DNA of 64,000 nucleotides. Source: JAKZVK01 sp965248255 (GTDB lineage: Bacteria; Acidobacteriota; Terriglobia; Bryobacterales; UBA6623). The stretch covers positions 1,550,001 through 1,614,000 of the forward strand of contig CBDFIW010000004.1 of NCBI GenBank assembly GCA_965248255.1, written 5' to 3'. The notes below the pieces were generated by a model. The model was not told where the DNA came from. It ran no database searches and was given only the letters and a program-made list of their open reading frames with translations. The position numbers and the translations under genes were made by a program. Below, in pieces: positions 16,964 to 26,423 of this stretch. How positions within the stretch are numbered: the stretch's first letter is position 1; every line of letters begins with the position of its first letter.

Positions 16964-18712
16964 ATGCAGGCAGCTTCTCCCAGTCCTTGGCACGAAACAG
17001 ACGAGTCGCTGGCGATTCTCGTCGAAGCGTCGGAGATCGTCGCGGGCGACTCGCTCGATCTTGACAGCCTGTTGAGCGAGCTCGTCGGCCTGATTCGCAA
17101 GGTGGTCGACTACCAGTTGGTCGCTGTTCTGCTGAAGAGTGGCGAGAGTACTCTGCGCATTCGGTTTGCATCGGGCTACAGCGACGACATTGTCCGAAAG
17201 ACCCGTATCGAGATCGGGCGGGGTATCACCGGTGCGGCGGCCCAGGAGATGCGGACGGTGATCGTCAATGACGTCCGCCACGACCCCCGCTACGTGAAGG
17301 CGATCGAAGGAGTGCTCTCGGAGATCGCCGTACCGCTGGTGGCGCGTGGCAAGTTGGTAGGCGTGATCGACGTACAGGCGCTCGAGCCGAACTCGTTCGG
17401 CGACAACGAGCGCAAGCTGCTCGAGCTGATCGGGTCGCGCTTCTCGTTGGCCATCGACGCGGCGCAGTTCTATCGCGCCACGCTGCGGCAGAACCGCACG
17501 CTACGGACCCTGTCGGAAATCGCACAGCAATTCAACCGGATTCTGAAACTCGACGAGTTGCTCAGCAAGATCTCCGGACTGGTCCGCACGATCATTCCCT
17601 ACGATGCGTTCAGCATTCTGCTGCTTGAGGAGGGCGGCGACCGTCTCAAGCACTACTTCGGCGTTCGCTATGACGAGCGCATCCAGTGGGAGACGATGAG
17701 GCTCGGCCAGGGCATTGTCGGCGCCGCGGCCCTGACGAAGCAGCCGGTCCTCGTGAGGGACACTCGGCGGGATGAGCGCTATGTGGCCGCCATCGAGGGA
17801 ATATGCTCCGAAGTCGCCGTGCCCCTGATGGTCAAGGACGAGGTGATTGGAGTGATCGACCTCGAAAGCGAAGAGGTCGGGGCCTTCACCGTGGAACACC
17901 AGCGCACCCTGACGCTGCTGGCTCCACAGGTGGCCGCCGCGATCGAGAACGCCCGGCTTTACGAGCAGGTCGAGCGGAACAGGGTGCGCCTGGAGCGCGA
18001 CTTGACTGCGGCGCGGACCCTGCAACAGCACCTGCTCTCGTCGGCGGATCCGGTGTTCGAGGGCGTCGAGATCGCCGTGCGGAACGATCCGGCCACGGAG
18101 GTGACGGGCGACCTTTACGACTTCTTCCCGTTTCCGGGAGATCACTTGGGTATGGTGATCGGCGACGTCAGCGGCAAGGGCGCGGCCGCGGCGCTCTACG
18201 CCGCGCTCGCCATCGGGTTGTTGCGGAATCTGGTGCGGCCCAATCGGAAGCCCGCGGATCTGTTCAAGAGGCTCAATGAGGCGCTGCTGGCGCGGCGGAT
18301 CGACGCGCGCTACTTGACTGCTTTGTTCGCCGAGTGGCACCCGGGCGAGCGCCGCCTGGTGATGGCGAACGCGGGCCAACCCCGCCCGATCGTACGTCGC
18401 AACGGGCAGGTGGATCGGGTGGCCGCGGAGGGTGTCCCGCTGGGCTTGCTGGAGGGAACGAGCTACGAAGCCGTGCCGATCGAGCTGCAAGCCGGGGATG
18501 CGGTGGTTTTCGTCTCCGACGGCGTCACCGAGACGCGCCAGGCCTCGGGCTCGGAGTATGATGAAACGCGGTTGATCGAGGTCGTCCGCAGGCATCCCGA
18601 CGCCTCGCCGCGGGAGTTGGTGCGGGCGATCTTCGACGACGTGAATGCTTTCTCGCCAGGCGCCCCGCAAGAAGATGACCGCACGGTGATCGCACTGAAG
18701 ATCATGGCGTGA
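16964..18712 (+). CDS. GAF-GAF-SpoIIE (PP2C-type) phosphatase
   Basis: A 582-residue cytoplasmic signalling phosphatase. Two GAF domains (about 25-165 and 195-340) carry the repeated pattern GRGITGAAA...VRHDPRYVKAIEGVLSEIAVPL and GQGIVGAAA...TRRDERYVAAIEGICSEVAVPL, so they look like an internal duplication. A short coiled coil leads to a SpoIIE/PP2C domain (about 370-580) with metal-binding aspartates in VTGDLYDFFP, VIGDVSGKGAAAAL and VFVSDGVTETR, plus EDDRTVIALK at the end. RsbU-type enzymes of this design dephosphorylate anti-sigma-factor antagonists; the partner is not visible here. It ends 12 bp before the lysA start. Confidence 0.9.
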   Translation: MQAASPSPWHETDESLAILVEASEIVAGDSLDLDSLLSELVGLIRKVVDYQLVAVLLKSGESTLRIRFASGYSDDIVRKTRIEIGRGITGAAAQEMRTVIVNDVRHDPRYVKAIEGVLSEIAVPLVARGKLVGVIDVQALEPNSFGDNERKLLELIGSRFSLAIDAAQFYRATLRQNRTLRTLSEIAQQFNRILKLDELLSKISGLVRTIIPYDAFSILLLEEGGDRLKHYFGVRYDERIQWETMRLGQGIVGAAALTKQPVLVRDTRRDERYVAAIEGICSEVAVPLMVKDEVIGVIDLESEEVGAFTVEHQRTLTLLAPQVAAAIENARLYEQVERNRVRLERDLTAARTLQQHLLSSADPVFEGVEIAVRNDPATEVTGDLYDFFPFPGDHLGMVIGDVSGKGAAAALYAALAIGLLRNLVRPNRKPADLFKRLNEALLARRIDARYLTALFAEWHPGERRLVMANAGQPRPIVRRNGQVDRVAAEGVPLGLLEGTSYEAVPIELQAGDAVVFVSDGVTETRQASGSEYDETRLIEVVRRHPDASPRELVRAIFDDVNAFSPGAPQEDDRTVIALKIMA

Positions 18713-18723
18713 GGCTTGTGACC

Positions 18724-20001
18724 ATGTCGCAGTCGACCCTTGCCATGCCGGCCCTCGGGTTCGAGTATCGCCAGCACCGCCTCCACTGCGAAGAGACGCC
18801 GCTGGAGGACATTGCCGAGCGTTTCGGCACGCCTTGCTACGTCTATTCGGCGCGGTCGATCGTCGGGAACTATCGAGCCTACACGGAGGCGCTGCGGCCC
18901 ATCGATCACGAGATCCACTACTCGGTGAAAGCCAACTCGTCGCTCGGCGTCCTGGCCCTGCTGGCGCGAGAAGGAGCCGGGTTCGGCATTATCTCGGGAG
19001 GCGAGCTGTTTCGCGTAATCGAGGCGGGCGGCGACCCGGTGAAGGTCGTTTTTTCCGGTGTCGGCAAGACGGTCGAGGAGATGGATTATGCCCTGCGATC
19101 GAAGGTCGGCTGCTTCAACTGCGAGTCGGAAGATGAGCTGCGGCTACTCAACGAGATGGCCGGCCGGCTGGGGGCGCAGCCCGTTGTGGCTCTGCGAATC
19201 AATCCGAACATCAACGCGGATACGCACCCCTACATCGCCACCGGGCTTCGCGACCACAAGTTCGGGATTGCTCTCCGCGACGCGGAGAGGCTCTACCGGG
19301 ACCACGAATCCCTGCCGCACCTGCGGCTCGAGGGAGTCAGTTGCCACATCGGATCGCAGATCTTTGACACAGGGGTTTTCATCGAGGCGCTCGAAACGTT
19401 AGCGGATCTCGCGGCACGGCTGCGCGAAGCGGGACTCTCGATTCGACAGCTCGACTTAGGAGGGGGCTTGGGTGTGGCGTATAGTGAGTCGCACGCTCCG
19501 CCGTCGATCGAGGATTACGCGCAGTCGCTCGTCACAGCGCTCCGAGGCCAAGGGCTGCGGCTGATGCTCGAGCCCGGCCGCTCGATCGTCGGGCAGACCG
19601 GCGTGCTGCTGTCACGCGTTCTCTACCGCAAACTCGGGGAGGCCAAGGAGTTCGTTGTTGTGGACGCGGCCATGAACGACTTGATCCGCCCGTCGTTGTA
19701 TGAGTCGTATCACGAGATTCTGCCGGTTACGCAGAGACAGCGCAAGACGATAACGGCCGACATCGTTGGCCCCGTGTGCGAGACCGGCGACTTCCTGGCG
19801 CGGGACCGCGAAATCGTGAACGTCGAGGCGGGCGACTTGCTGGCGGTGTGCACGGCCGGGGCGTACGGGTTTGTGCAGGCGTCGAACTACAACTCGCGGC
19901 CGCGCCCGGCTGAGGTTTTGGTGACCGGCGCTCAGGCGGAGGCGATCCGCGAGAGGGAAAGCTACGAGGATTTGATTCGAGGCGAACGGGCCGAGGGATA
20001 G
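18724..20001 (+). CDS. lysA: Diaminopimelate decarboxylase
   Basis: PLP-dependent fold-III enzyme that converts meso-diaminopimelate to lysine, the last step of the DAP pathway. The 425-residue product has the cofactor lysine Lys69 in HYSVKANSS, the glycine-rich phosphate site LDLGGGLGV, the EPGR segment, and the catalytic-cysteine motif GPVCETGDFL near residue 350 followed by AGAYGF. The ATG at 18724 is preferred over an upstream GTG at 18709 that would overlap the phosphatase gene. No other lysine genes lie nearby; the gene after it runs in the opposite direction. Confidence 0.95.
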   Translation: MSQSTLAMPALGFEYRQHRLHCEETPLEDIAERFGTPCYVYSARSIVGNYRAYTEALRPIDHEIHYSVKANSSLGVLALLAREGAGFGIISGGELFRVIEAGGDPVKVVFSGVGKTVEEMDYALRSKVGCFNCESEDELRLLNEMAGRLGAQPVVALRINPNINADTHPYIATGLRDHKFGIALRDAERLYRDHESLPHLRLEGVSCHIGSQIFDTGVFIEALETLADLAARLREAGLSIRQLDLGGGLGVAYSESHAPPSIEDYAQSLVTALRGQGLRLMLEPGRSIVGQTGVLLSRVLYRKLGEAKEFVVVDAAMNDLIRPSLYESYHEILPVTQRQRKTITADIVGPVCETGDFLARDREIVNVEAGDLLAVCTAGAYGFVQASNYNSRPRPAEVLVTGAQAEAIRERESYEDLIRGERAEG

Positions 20002-20029
20002 ACGCTCAGAACATTCCGCGAGGGGCGGC

Positions 20030-20629
20030 CTAGCGCAAGACGCCCACCTTCGAGATGAAGCAGCCGATCGCTTCGGTGCGAGGTGTTTCCACGCGTTGAC
20101 CCGCCAGCACCCTATCGAGAGCGTCTCTCAAGTCGTGCTGCGTGGCGACGCGCCGGCGCTTGCCGAATCCGGCGTACAGATTGTTGATCCGCCCCCGATA
20201 GGCCAACTCGCCCCGGCGTGAGAAAACAGCGGCCTCGGGCGTGACCGTGGCGCGAGCTGTACCCACCAGTTCGTGCTTGGCGTCCAGAATGGCGAGGCAA
20301 CAAGTATGGCTGAACGCGATGACGTGTTGCTTCACGTCGGCTGGCGTCAAGTATGGATCGACGTACACCAGGTAGCAGCCGACACCTTGCGGCTTGTACT
20401 CATCACAGATGCGGTTCATCTCCGGAGCGAACTGGTTCGAGATCGGGCAATCGTTGGCTACGAAGAACAGCACTCGAGCCGCCTGCGTCCCGTCGTCGAG
20501 CGTTCCGTGCCGACCGCCGTCGATCGACTGCAGGACGGGCTCGCCCGGCCCGGCCGCGCCGGCCCACGGGGCCGTCAGCAGCCAAAGGCCCAGCAGCGCT
20601 CCCTGATTCAGGCTACGCATCGCGCGCAT
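20030..20629 (-). CDS. Exported thioredoxin-fold (redoxin) protein with CPIS motif
   Basis: A 199-residue protein with a signal peptide (LGLWLLTAPWAGAAG) and a redoxin/AhpC-TSA-like core. The active-site region reads FFVANDCPISNQFAPEMNRI, with Cys61 kept but the resolving Cys of CxxC replaced by Ser, then YLVYVDPYLTPADVKQH, a Cys pair (SHTCCLAI, residues 110-111) and the cis-Pro region TVTPEAAVF. Such proteins are common in Acidobacteriota and Planctomycetota beside haem-protein genes. A periplasmic thiol role is likely; whether Cys110/111 act as resolving residue is a guess. It converges on lysA with a 28-bp gap. Confidence 0.8.
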   Translation of the reverse strand: MRAMRSLNQGALLGLWLLTAPWAGAAGPGEPVLQSIDGGRHGTLDDGTQAARVLFFVANDCPISNQFAPEMNRICDEYKPQGVGCYLVYVDPYLTPADVKQHVIAFSHTCCLAILDAKHELVGTARATVTPEAAVFSRRGELAYRGRINNLYAGFGKRRRVATQHDLRDALDRVLAGQRVETPRTEAIGCFISKVGVLR

Positions 20630-20777
20630 ATTCAGCTCGCCACGGGCCCGGGTCCATTGTGGACGGCGCAGCCGGCATGTTCCACGAAGTGAAACCTATG
20701 GATCAGGTTACACCATGCTGTTGGGGTCCGTGTGTGCGGCAAGGTGCTCGACAGCGGCAACGAATTAGGCCCTCAGA

Positions 20778-20802
20778 CCGAGCCGCGACCGTCAGGGAGC
20801 GG
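20778..20802. repeat. REP-like element (GAGCCGCGACCGTCAGGGAGCGG), copy 2
   Basis: Second copy of the element at 14468-14489, lying in the spacer between the divergent redoxin and MaoC-like genes, about 100 bp upstream of the MaoC-like start. Confidence 0.72.
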
Positions 20803-20898
20803 TTGCCTCGAGCCGGCGATCACTTCCTTCACCGCACGAAGCAACCCTGTTTGTTTCCGGCTCGTCCGGGTCAGGGTGAGTCCAGGAGGTTGGAAGCC

Positions 20899-21363
20899 AT
20901 GGGATGCGCGGTAAACGCAACGCCGGAGGGTCTCGAAGCCCTCAAGGGCCGGGAGGTCGGCGTCAGTAGTTGGATCGAGATCTTGCAGGACCGCATCGAC
21001 CGGTTCGCCGATGTGAGTGACGATCATCAATGGATTCACTTGGACCGCGAGCGCGCCGAGCGCGAGTCGCCGTACGGGGCGACGATCGCCCATGGTTTCT
21101 TGACCCTCTCGCTGATATCCACCCTGTTCAGAGATGCGGTGACCATCGAGGGTGACTTTCAACGGATGATCAACTACGGGCTCAACCGCGTGCGCTTCCC
21201 GGCGGCGGCGCCCGCAGGGTGCAGAATCAGGGGCAGATTCCGGCTGCAGGCGTTTCGGGAGATCCCAGGCGGCATCGAGATGGTTTGGAAGGGCACGATC
21301 GAGCGCGAAGGCGGGAGCAAACCTTGTGCGGTGGTGGAGTGGGTTCTGAGAGGCTATCGTTAG
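20899..21363 (+). CDS. MaoC-like (R)-hydratase
   Basis: A 154-residue hot-dog-fold protein of the MaoC/NodN type, which hydrates enoyl-CoA thioesters. The signature is complete: ITERF-like RIDRFADVSDDHQWIHLD with the catalytic Asp-x4-His pair, then YGATIAHGFLTLSLI, and INYGLNRVRFPAAAPAG. A near-perfect ribosome binding site (AGGAGGT, 20884-20890) lies 8 bp before the ATG, which settles the start although the frame is open further upstream. It is a single gene facing ompH-bamA tail to tail. Confidence 0.9.
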   Translation: MGCAVNATPEGLEALKGREVGVSSWIEILQDRIDRFADVSDDHQWIHLDRERAERESPYGATIAHGFLTLSLISTLFRDAVTIEGDFQRMINYGLNRVRFPAAAPAGCRIRGRFRLQAFREIPGGIEMVWKGTIEREGGSKPCAVVEWVLRGYR

Positions 21364-21474
21364 CCCCCGAGGTGCCTCGGCACGCTGGCCCGTGAGGTCC
21401 TGCTTGGGCACACCTGAGAGTGGCGCCGACCCCTCTCGCCTGACGCCTGCGAACGTCAACCTACCACTCAGAGC

Positions 21475-21492
21475 CGCAGGCGTGAGCCTGCG
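21475..21492. terminator. Hairpin between convergent genes
   Basis: CGCAGGC and GCCTGCG form a 7-bp stem with a GTGA loop, about 110 bp after the MaoC-like gene and 60 bp after the ompH stop. There is no U-run, so a terminator role is only possible; it may be another extragenic palindrome. Confidence 0.35.
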
Positions 21493-21554
21493 TTGAACTC
21501 GCACGAGCCGCCGAGGCCGCTCCTCGGCCTTCGCGAAACAGCCACCCACTTAGA

Positions 21555-22196
21555 TTAGGGTGCGGATGTGGCCGGTGCCGGGGCCGGTGTGGCGGAAGAA
21601 GACGGTGCCGCGGCGGTGCCGGCGCCCGGGTTCTGCTGGTCGTAGAGCTGGATGATGTCGTTGGTGATCAGCAGTTCGTTCGACGCGTCCACGACCGGCG
21701 TCTGGGGGTTGGAGATGTCGAGGATCAGCGCGTAACCGTTGTCGGTCATGTACTGGCGAATGACCTGGCGGAGCTTGCCGTAGAGATCCTGCTGGACCTT
21801 GCGAAATTCTTGCTGGAAGTCGCTCTCGGCATCCTCGGCAAAGCGCTTCAACTCGCGTTCCTTGGTCTGGATCTCTCGCAATAGCTTACGCTTAGCCTCG
21901 TCACTCATTGTGTTCTGGCCGCGGTTGAGCTGCTCGCGGAGACTGGCAATCTCGCCCTGCTTGGTTTTGACCCCGGCTTCGCGGGGCTGGTACTTCTCGC
22001 GGATCTCCTGCGTACGTTTTTGCCCCTCATTGGTTCGAGTAATGGCGTCCTGGATGCTGATGAGAGCGATTCTGGTGCCCCCGCCCGTCGCCGGTGGGCC
22101 CGTCGCCTGAGCGGCTGCCGCCTGCGGGTACGCGGGGATCGCCCCGCCGATCAGACTGCACAACACAAAAGCCCGCACTAACTGTTTTCGAAGCAT
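21555..22196 (-). CDS. skp: OmpH/Skp-family periplasmic chaperone
   Basis: Periplasmic holdase for outer-membrane proteins. The 213-residue product has a signal peptide (RAFVLCSLIGGAIPAYPQA), the opening strand RIALISIQDAI, two long charged helices rich in Lys, Glu, Gln and Arg (about 70-150, the Skp arms) and the closing strand GYALILDISNPQTPVVDAS. The tail is a Pro/Ala/Ser/Thr-rich stretch of about 25 residues not needed for the fold. It lies 75 bp after bamA on the same strand, the usual order in the outer-membrane biogenesis locus. The ATG at 22196 fits the signal peptide; a longer frame upstream would overlap bamA. Confidence 0.9.
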   Translation of the reverse strand: MLRKQLVRAFVLCSLIGGAIPAYPQAAAAQATGPPATGGGTRIALISIQDAITRTNEGQKRTQEIREKYQPREAGVKTKQGEIASLREQLNRGQNTMSDEAKRKLLREIQTKERELKRFAEDAESDFQQEFRKVQQDLYGKLRQVIRQYMTDNGYALILDISNPQTPVVDASNELLITNDIIQLYDQQNPGAGTAAAPSSSATPAPAPATSAP

Positions 22197-22270
22197 GAAG
22201 ATCCCAAGAGGTCCCTTGCGAAACTGCTCCCAGTCTAGCACAGCAACCCCGCGATCCTTGAGCTGAGAAG

Positions 22271-25200
22271 TTAGAACGTCCGGCTGACGGTGAAGCGGAA
22301 GGTTTTCTGCTTCTCGAAGAAAGGCAACGCCCTTCCAAAGGGGGCCACCGCCGAGGTGAACGACGTCTGGTTCGGAAAGAACGAGCGGTCGGCCACAATC
22401 GGCGGCCGCAGGAAAGTCTGAACGCGCAACGGGTTGTAGGCCCAATAGAAGCGGAACGGCGCCTGGACCACGGGCATCATGACCTGCAGCTCCACACCGG
22501 TTGAGGCGCGCATCTTCTCGGTCGCGGGAATCACCTGGATCCGCCGGTCGAACCCCGCCTGCGGGAACAGGCCGTTTAGCTCGCCGATGCGGTCAATGTT
22601 CATACGAACCTGGTTCTTGAGCAGGATCTTGTTGAAGCCAAAGTCGAAGAACGGAGCCAGCGTGACCGGTCCGAACAGCGGGATGCGGTACTCCAAGTTG
22701 TACACCATCCGCGTGTCGCCGCCCGGGAACGAGAGCCGGAAAATAGGGACCCTCACGCTCTGGTTCACTTTGCGCTCCACGCCATCGACGATCAGCACCT
22801 GCTGACGGGGCGTGCCGTCGTCGTTGAGGACCGGGACCGTGGCTGTATCCGGAATCCAGACCATAGGGCTTACCCCGAAGATCTCGAATCCGCGAATGTC
22901 CTGCTCTCCCCCCATGTAGGCGCGCCGGAAAGGAGGAGGAACCTTGCCCCCGAAACCAGAGATCATCGAGAACAGAACGCGCATACCGACCACATGCCCG
23001 CGCGCGTTCACCGTCTTGAAGTATTTCGCCTCGACGGTAGGAGCCAGAAAGTTCGTGTTTCCCCCGAGGCCGGCGATGCCGAGATTGGCGAAGATGCTCT
23101 TGCCGCTCGAAGGCGTGATGGGATGATTGACGGTGTTGCGGAACAACCCCGGCGTGATCTCACTCGTCGTAATGCCTTGGAGAGAATTCGGGCCCGAGAC
23201 ACCCAAGAAGTTCTGGAATCGGAAGAGATTCTCGGCCGCCTGGCTGAAGGTTGTGAGGTCATCCCGCTGGTAGCGGTACGTCAAGCTGACGCGGTTGAAA
23301 CTCCGCTTCAACTGATAGCTTGCGAAGGTGGTGAAGCCGGTGGTGTTCTGGCGAAAGTCAAGGAAGTTGTCTCGTCCCAACGAGTTGAACAGCGGGATCA
23401 AGTTGGAGCCGGAAAAGATCGACGCCTCGCGCCCTTGGTTGAAGTTGAAACGGCTGGTGAAGACCGTGAAGCCGGTCTGAATCGGCCGGTCGAACAGATA
23501 CGGCTCTGTGAAGCCGAAGGTCAGAGCGCGTTGGCGGCTGCCTAGCTGGGCGTCGAAGCTGAGCGTCTCTCCCAACCCCAGGAAGTTGTTCGTGGCGTAG
23601 CCGAAACCGATGAAGCTGCCCGCGAAGCCCGAGACGCCGCCGTTGAGGCTGACGGTGTTCTTACCGCGCTCCTTGACCTTCAACGTCAGATCGACGACGC
23701 CCTGACGCGTGTCGCGGCGGATGTCGGTCGCGTCCTCGTCTTCTTCCCTGATCGGCTCGAAATACCCCAACTGGTTCAGCCGCAGGACGCTCAGGTCCCA
23801 CAGCCGCGTATTGAACATGTCGCCTTCGTCAAGCAGAAGCTCGCGGCGGATGACTTTGTCTCGCGTCGTCGTGTTGCCTGCGAAGTTGATGCGCCGGACG
23901 AAGAACTGTTTACCCTCGTCCACCGAGAGGTTGAGGTCGATTTGGGGCGGATCGTCGGCTTCGCGAAACTCGAAGTTCGGTTCACCCACGAAATCGATGT
24001 AGCCGAACTCCCCGTAGAGCTTCTTGAGGTTCTCCATGCCGTCGCGCAGGTTTTTGATGTTAAAGATGTCGCCCTGCCGCATCTGAAAGACACGCTCGAG
24101 AACGGTCGCACTGCGAAACAGTTCGACATCCGTAAAGCTCAGCTTGCCTAGCCGGTATTGCTCGCCCTCGTCGAGAAAGATCGTGATGTCGGTTTGCTTG
24201 CCTTTCTTCTTCCAGATCAAAGGAACAGGGAAAAGCTTCCGTCCCGTGATATCACGGGGCCCGAGTTCGTGGCGAGTGACGGTCGCCTTGAAGTAGCCTT
24301 GCTCCTGGTACTTGTTGCGAACCATCTCCTTGGATGCTTCGAGCTTGTTGATGTCGAAGGTCTTTTTGAACATCTTTTCCAAGAAGAAGGTGCGGGGAAG
24401 CCCTATGGGGTGCAGGGGCTTCATGGCTCGGCGGACGCTCCTGTCCGAAAGCACCGTATTGCCTTCCACGTTGAGCTTGCCGACCTTGACCTTGGGGCCC
24501 TCTTCGACGTTGAAGACGACCTCGACCGACGAGGGAGGGAGCTGCGAAACCTGCGGCTCGACCTTGGCGTACTGGCGTCCCCGCTCCCCAAGTAGTTCTC
24601 GCAGCACCACAGCCGCCCGCTGCACGCGCGTGGGATCGTAGCGGGTCTCGACGCTCAGACCCACCCGGCGCTCTTTGAACCTCTCCAGGACGTCCGAGAC
24701 GGTGGCGGACTTCATGCCCTCGTACTTGATGCTTCGGACGACGCGCCGCTCGGTGGCGACGAAGCGCACGATCCGACCGGTCTCTCCGTCCTCGAGCTCC
24801 AGCCGAAGGTCGTCGAAGTAACCCGTGTTCCACAGCACCATGAAATCACGGCGCAACACGTCTTCGTCCATCGTGTCGCCGGGTTTCGCGAAGATCCGTG
24901 CCAGTAGACCGTCACGCGGAATACGGCGGGTGCCGCGAAACTGGATGTCTTCGATGAGATCGTCCCGGCGGGTGCGGGGTGCCGACCGGCCGGCTTCGTC
25001 CGGGATGTCCTCGAACGGTGTAGGAACTTTCTTCTGCGCGCCCTGGGCGTCGGGAACGTCCCCGAAGGGTGAGACGGGCTTCTTTTGGTCCTGCTGAGCC
25101 TGGGGAACTTCTTCGAACGGAGACGGGGTCTTCTGCCTGCTCTGCTGGGCCAGAATGATCACCCGCGGACGCTCACGAGCAAGCCTCGGCAGCTCGGAAT

Positions 25201-25357
25201 CGCCAGGATCCGGCCGCAGATCGGGGGCCGAGACGCGCGGAGTAGGCGGCTCAGGTCCGTCGGACTGAGCGACAACTGGATCGGTGAGAACCGGCAGGGC
25301 CGCCAGACCAACTACCAGTCCAAACAACGGCCGGCGCCAGTGTCGGCAGCCTACCAT
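22271..25357 (-). CDS. bamA: Outer membrane protein assembly factor BamA
   Basis: Central Omp85 insertase of the BAM complex. At 1,028 residues it is longer than the usual 790-810. After a signal peptide (ends about residue 31, VVAQS) comes a low-complexity linker with three imperfect repeats (SPFEEVPQAQQ, SPFGDVPDAQG, TPFEDIPDEAG, about 78-122). Five POTRA domains follow (about 135-570; e.g. IEDIQFRGTRRIPRDGLL and RRINFAGNTTTRDKVIRREL), then the beta barrel with the lid-locking motif as GGEQDIRGFEIFG and a terminal aromatic residue (SRTF). The ATG at 25357 and a TTG two codons upstream both follow a GAGG. Confidence 0.95.
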   Translation of the reverse strand: MVGCRHWRRPLFGLVVGLAALPVLTDPVVAQSDGPEPPTPRVSAPDLRPDPGDSELPRLARERPRVIILAQQSRQKTPSPFEEVPQAQQDQKKPVSPFGDVPDAQGAQKKVPTPFEDIPDEAGRSAPRTRRDDLIEDIQFRGTRRIPRDGLLARIFAKPGDTMDEDVLRRDFMVLWNTGYFDDLRLELEDGETGRIVRFVATERRVVRSIKYEGMKSATVSDVLERFKERRVGLSVETRYDPTRVQRAAVVLRELLGERGRQYAKVEPQVSQLPPSSVEVVFNVEEGPKVKVGKLNVEGNTVLSDRSVRRAMKPLHPIGLPRTFFLEKMFKKTFDINKLEASKEMVRNKYQEQGYFKATVTRHELGPRDITGRKLFPVPLIWKKKGKQTDITIFLDEGEQYRLGKLSFTDVELFRSATVLERVFQMRQGDIFNIKNLRDGMENLKKLYGEFGYIDFVGEPNFEFREADDPPQIDLNLSVDEGKQFFVRRINFAGNTTTRDKVIRRELLLDEGDMFNTRLWDLSVLRLNQLGYFEPIREEDEDATDIRRDTRQGVVDLTLKVKERGKNTVSLNGGVSGFAGSFIGFGYATNNFLGLGETLSFDAQLGSRQRALTFGFTEPYLFDRPIQTGFTVFTSRFNFNQGREASIFSGSNLIPLFNSLGRDNFLDFRQNTTGFTTFASYQLKRSFNRVSLTYRYQRDDLTTFSQAAENLFRFQNFLGVSGPNSLQGITTSEITPGLFRNTVNHPITPSSGKSIFANLGIAGLGGNTNFLAPTVEAKYFKTVNARGHVVGMRVLFSMISGFGGKVPPPFRRAYMGGEQDIRGFEIFGVSPMVWIPDTATVPVLNDDGTPRQQVLIVDGVERKVNQSVRVPIFRLSFPGGDTRMVYNLEYRIPLFGPVTLAPFFDFGFNKILLKNQVRMNIDRIGELNGLFPQAGFDRRIQVIPATEKMRASTGVELQVMMPVVQAPFRFYWAYNPLRVQTFLRPPIVADRSFFPNQTSFTSAVAPFGRALPFFEKQKTFRFTVSRTF

Positions 25358-25555
25358 AAGCAAACGTTTCCTCGACGAACTGGGTCCACGGGTATCCTAC
25401 GCACCGGCCCCCGTGGCGGTTTCAACCCGCGAACGGCTCCGACACTCGGGCAACTTTCATTGTAGCGAAAAGGCCTTGTTCCTCCCTTGGCGGGCACGTA
25501 AACTTACGCACGGCTTGGTTCTGGGATGGCTCGGCGCCCCGCGCCGATCACAAGG

Positions 25556-26191
25556 CTACTTGAATGGGATCTTGCACTTACCGGCGGACCCATCGTAGTT
25601 GAAGACGAGGTGCTTCGGTTTGTTCTTGGGCTCCAGCTGAAAGTAAAGGTAACCTCGCACGGGCACTCGCGTCGGACCCACCGGAAGCTCGCGTTGCTCG
25701 AGCCTGTCCATCAAGGTTGTATTGGATTGCGACTCAGCGGATACGCGGGTCTCGGCCTGCGAACCCGCTGATCCACCAATTCCCCCAGGTCTTCTCAACT
25801 CTCCCGCGGGAGTCTCCAAGCCCGGCTCCCGCGTGAAAACGCCCCCTTTCGACCGTGCCCGGCCTTCAGAAAGCACCAACACCGCCTCGCCGGCAATCCT
25901 GTCGGGCGACTGGGCGAAGGAACGGTCACCGTTGCGGTAGGACCGCAGGACGAAATCGTCGCGCACCAGGTCAACCTTCGAGTTGTAAAGAGGCCGCACG
26001 TCCAACTCGATCAGGATGTACTCCCCGTCAAGATCGTTCCCGAGGAGCCGAGTTATCTCCTGGCGGTCTCGCACTAGCCTCACGTTGAACTGGACGTCAT
26101 CGAGCTCGGCGCTGCGCCAGACAGGCTGCTCGGCCGCCATGAGCGGCAGCACACCCACCACCACCAGCCCCGACAACAGCCACTTTCTCAT
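25556..26191 (-). CDS. Exported protein of unknown function
   Basis: A 211-residue product with a clear signal peptide (KWLLSGLVVVGVLPLMAAEQ). The first half reads as a beta-rich domain (VQFNVRLVRDRQEITRLLGNDLDGEYILIELDVRP and DLVRDDFVLRSYRNGDRSFAQSPD), the middle is a Gly/Ser/Pro-rich linker, and the end has another beta segment (VRGYLYFQLEPKNKPKHLVFNYDG). I do not recognise a named family; similar small secreted proteins are frequent in Acidobacteriota. The ATG at 26191 opens with the signal peptide. Function unknown; it is a single gene upstream of bamA on the same strand. Confidence 0.72.
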   Translation of the reverse strand: MRKWLLSGLVVVGVLPLMAAEQPVWRSAELDDVQFNVRLVRDRQEITRLLGNDLDGEYILIELDVRPLYNSKVDLVRDDFVLRSYRNGDRSFAQSPDRIAGEAVLVLSEGRARSKGGVFTREPGLETPAGELRRPGGIGGSAGSQAETRVSAESQSNTTLMDRLEQRELPVGPTRVPVRGYLYFQLEPKNKPKHLVFNYDGSAGKCKIPFK

Positions 26192-26423
26192 CGTAGTCTC
26201 GCGTCTGAGAACCCTACTACGCTCGTGATTATGACATAACAGCAGGATGGGTAATTGGATGGGCAATATGCCTCTCCGTTTCAAGTTCTGCCAGCCCGGG
26301 TGTATCCTTCAACGCCGCGGACAGTCAGCTTCAGGCGGTCTCGGCGCGAGGGGCAGATAGGCCGGTCGGTGGGCGCTTCGATATAATCCTCAGTAATCAT
26401 CCGCGGGTTCGGTGGGAGGCGGT

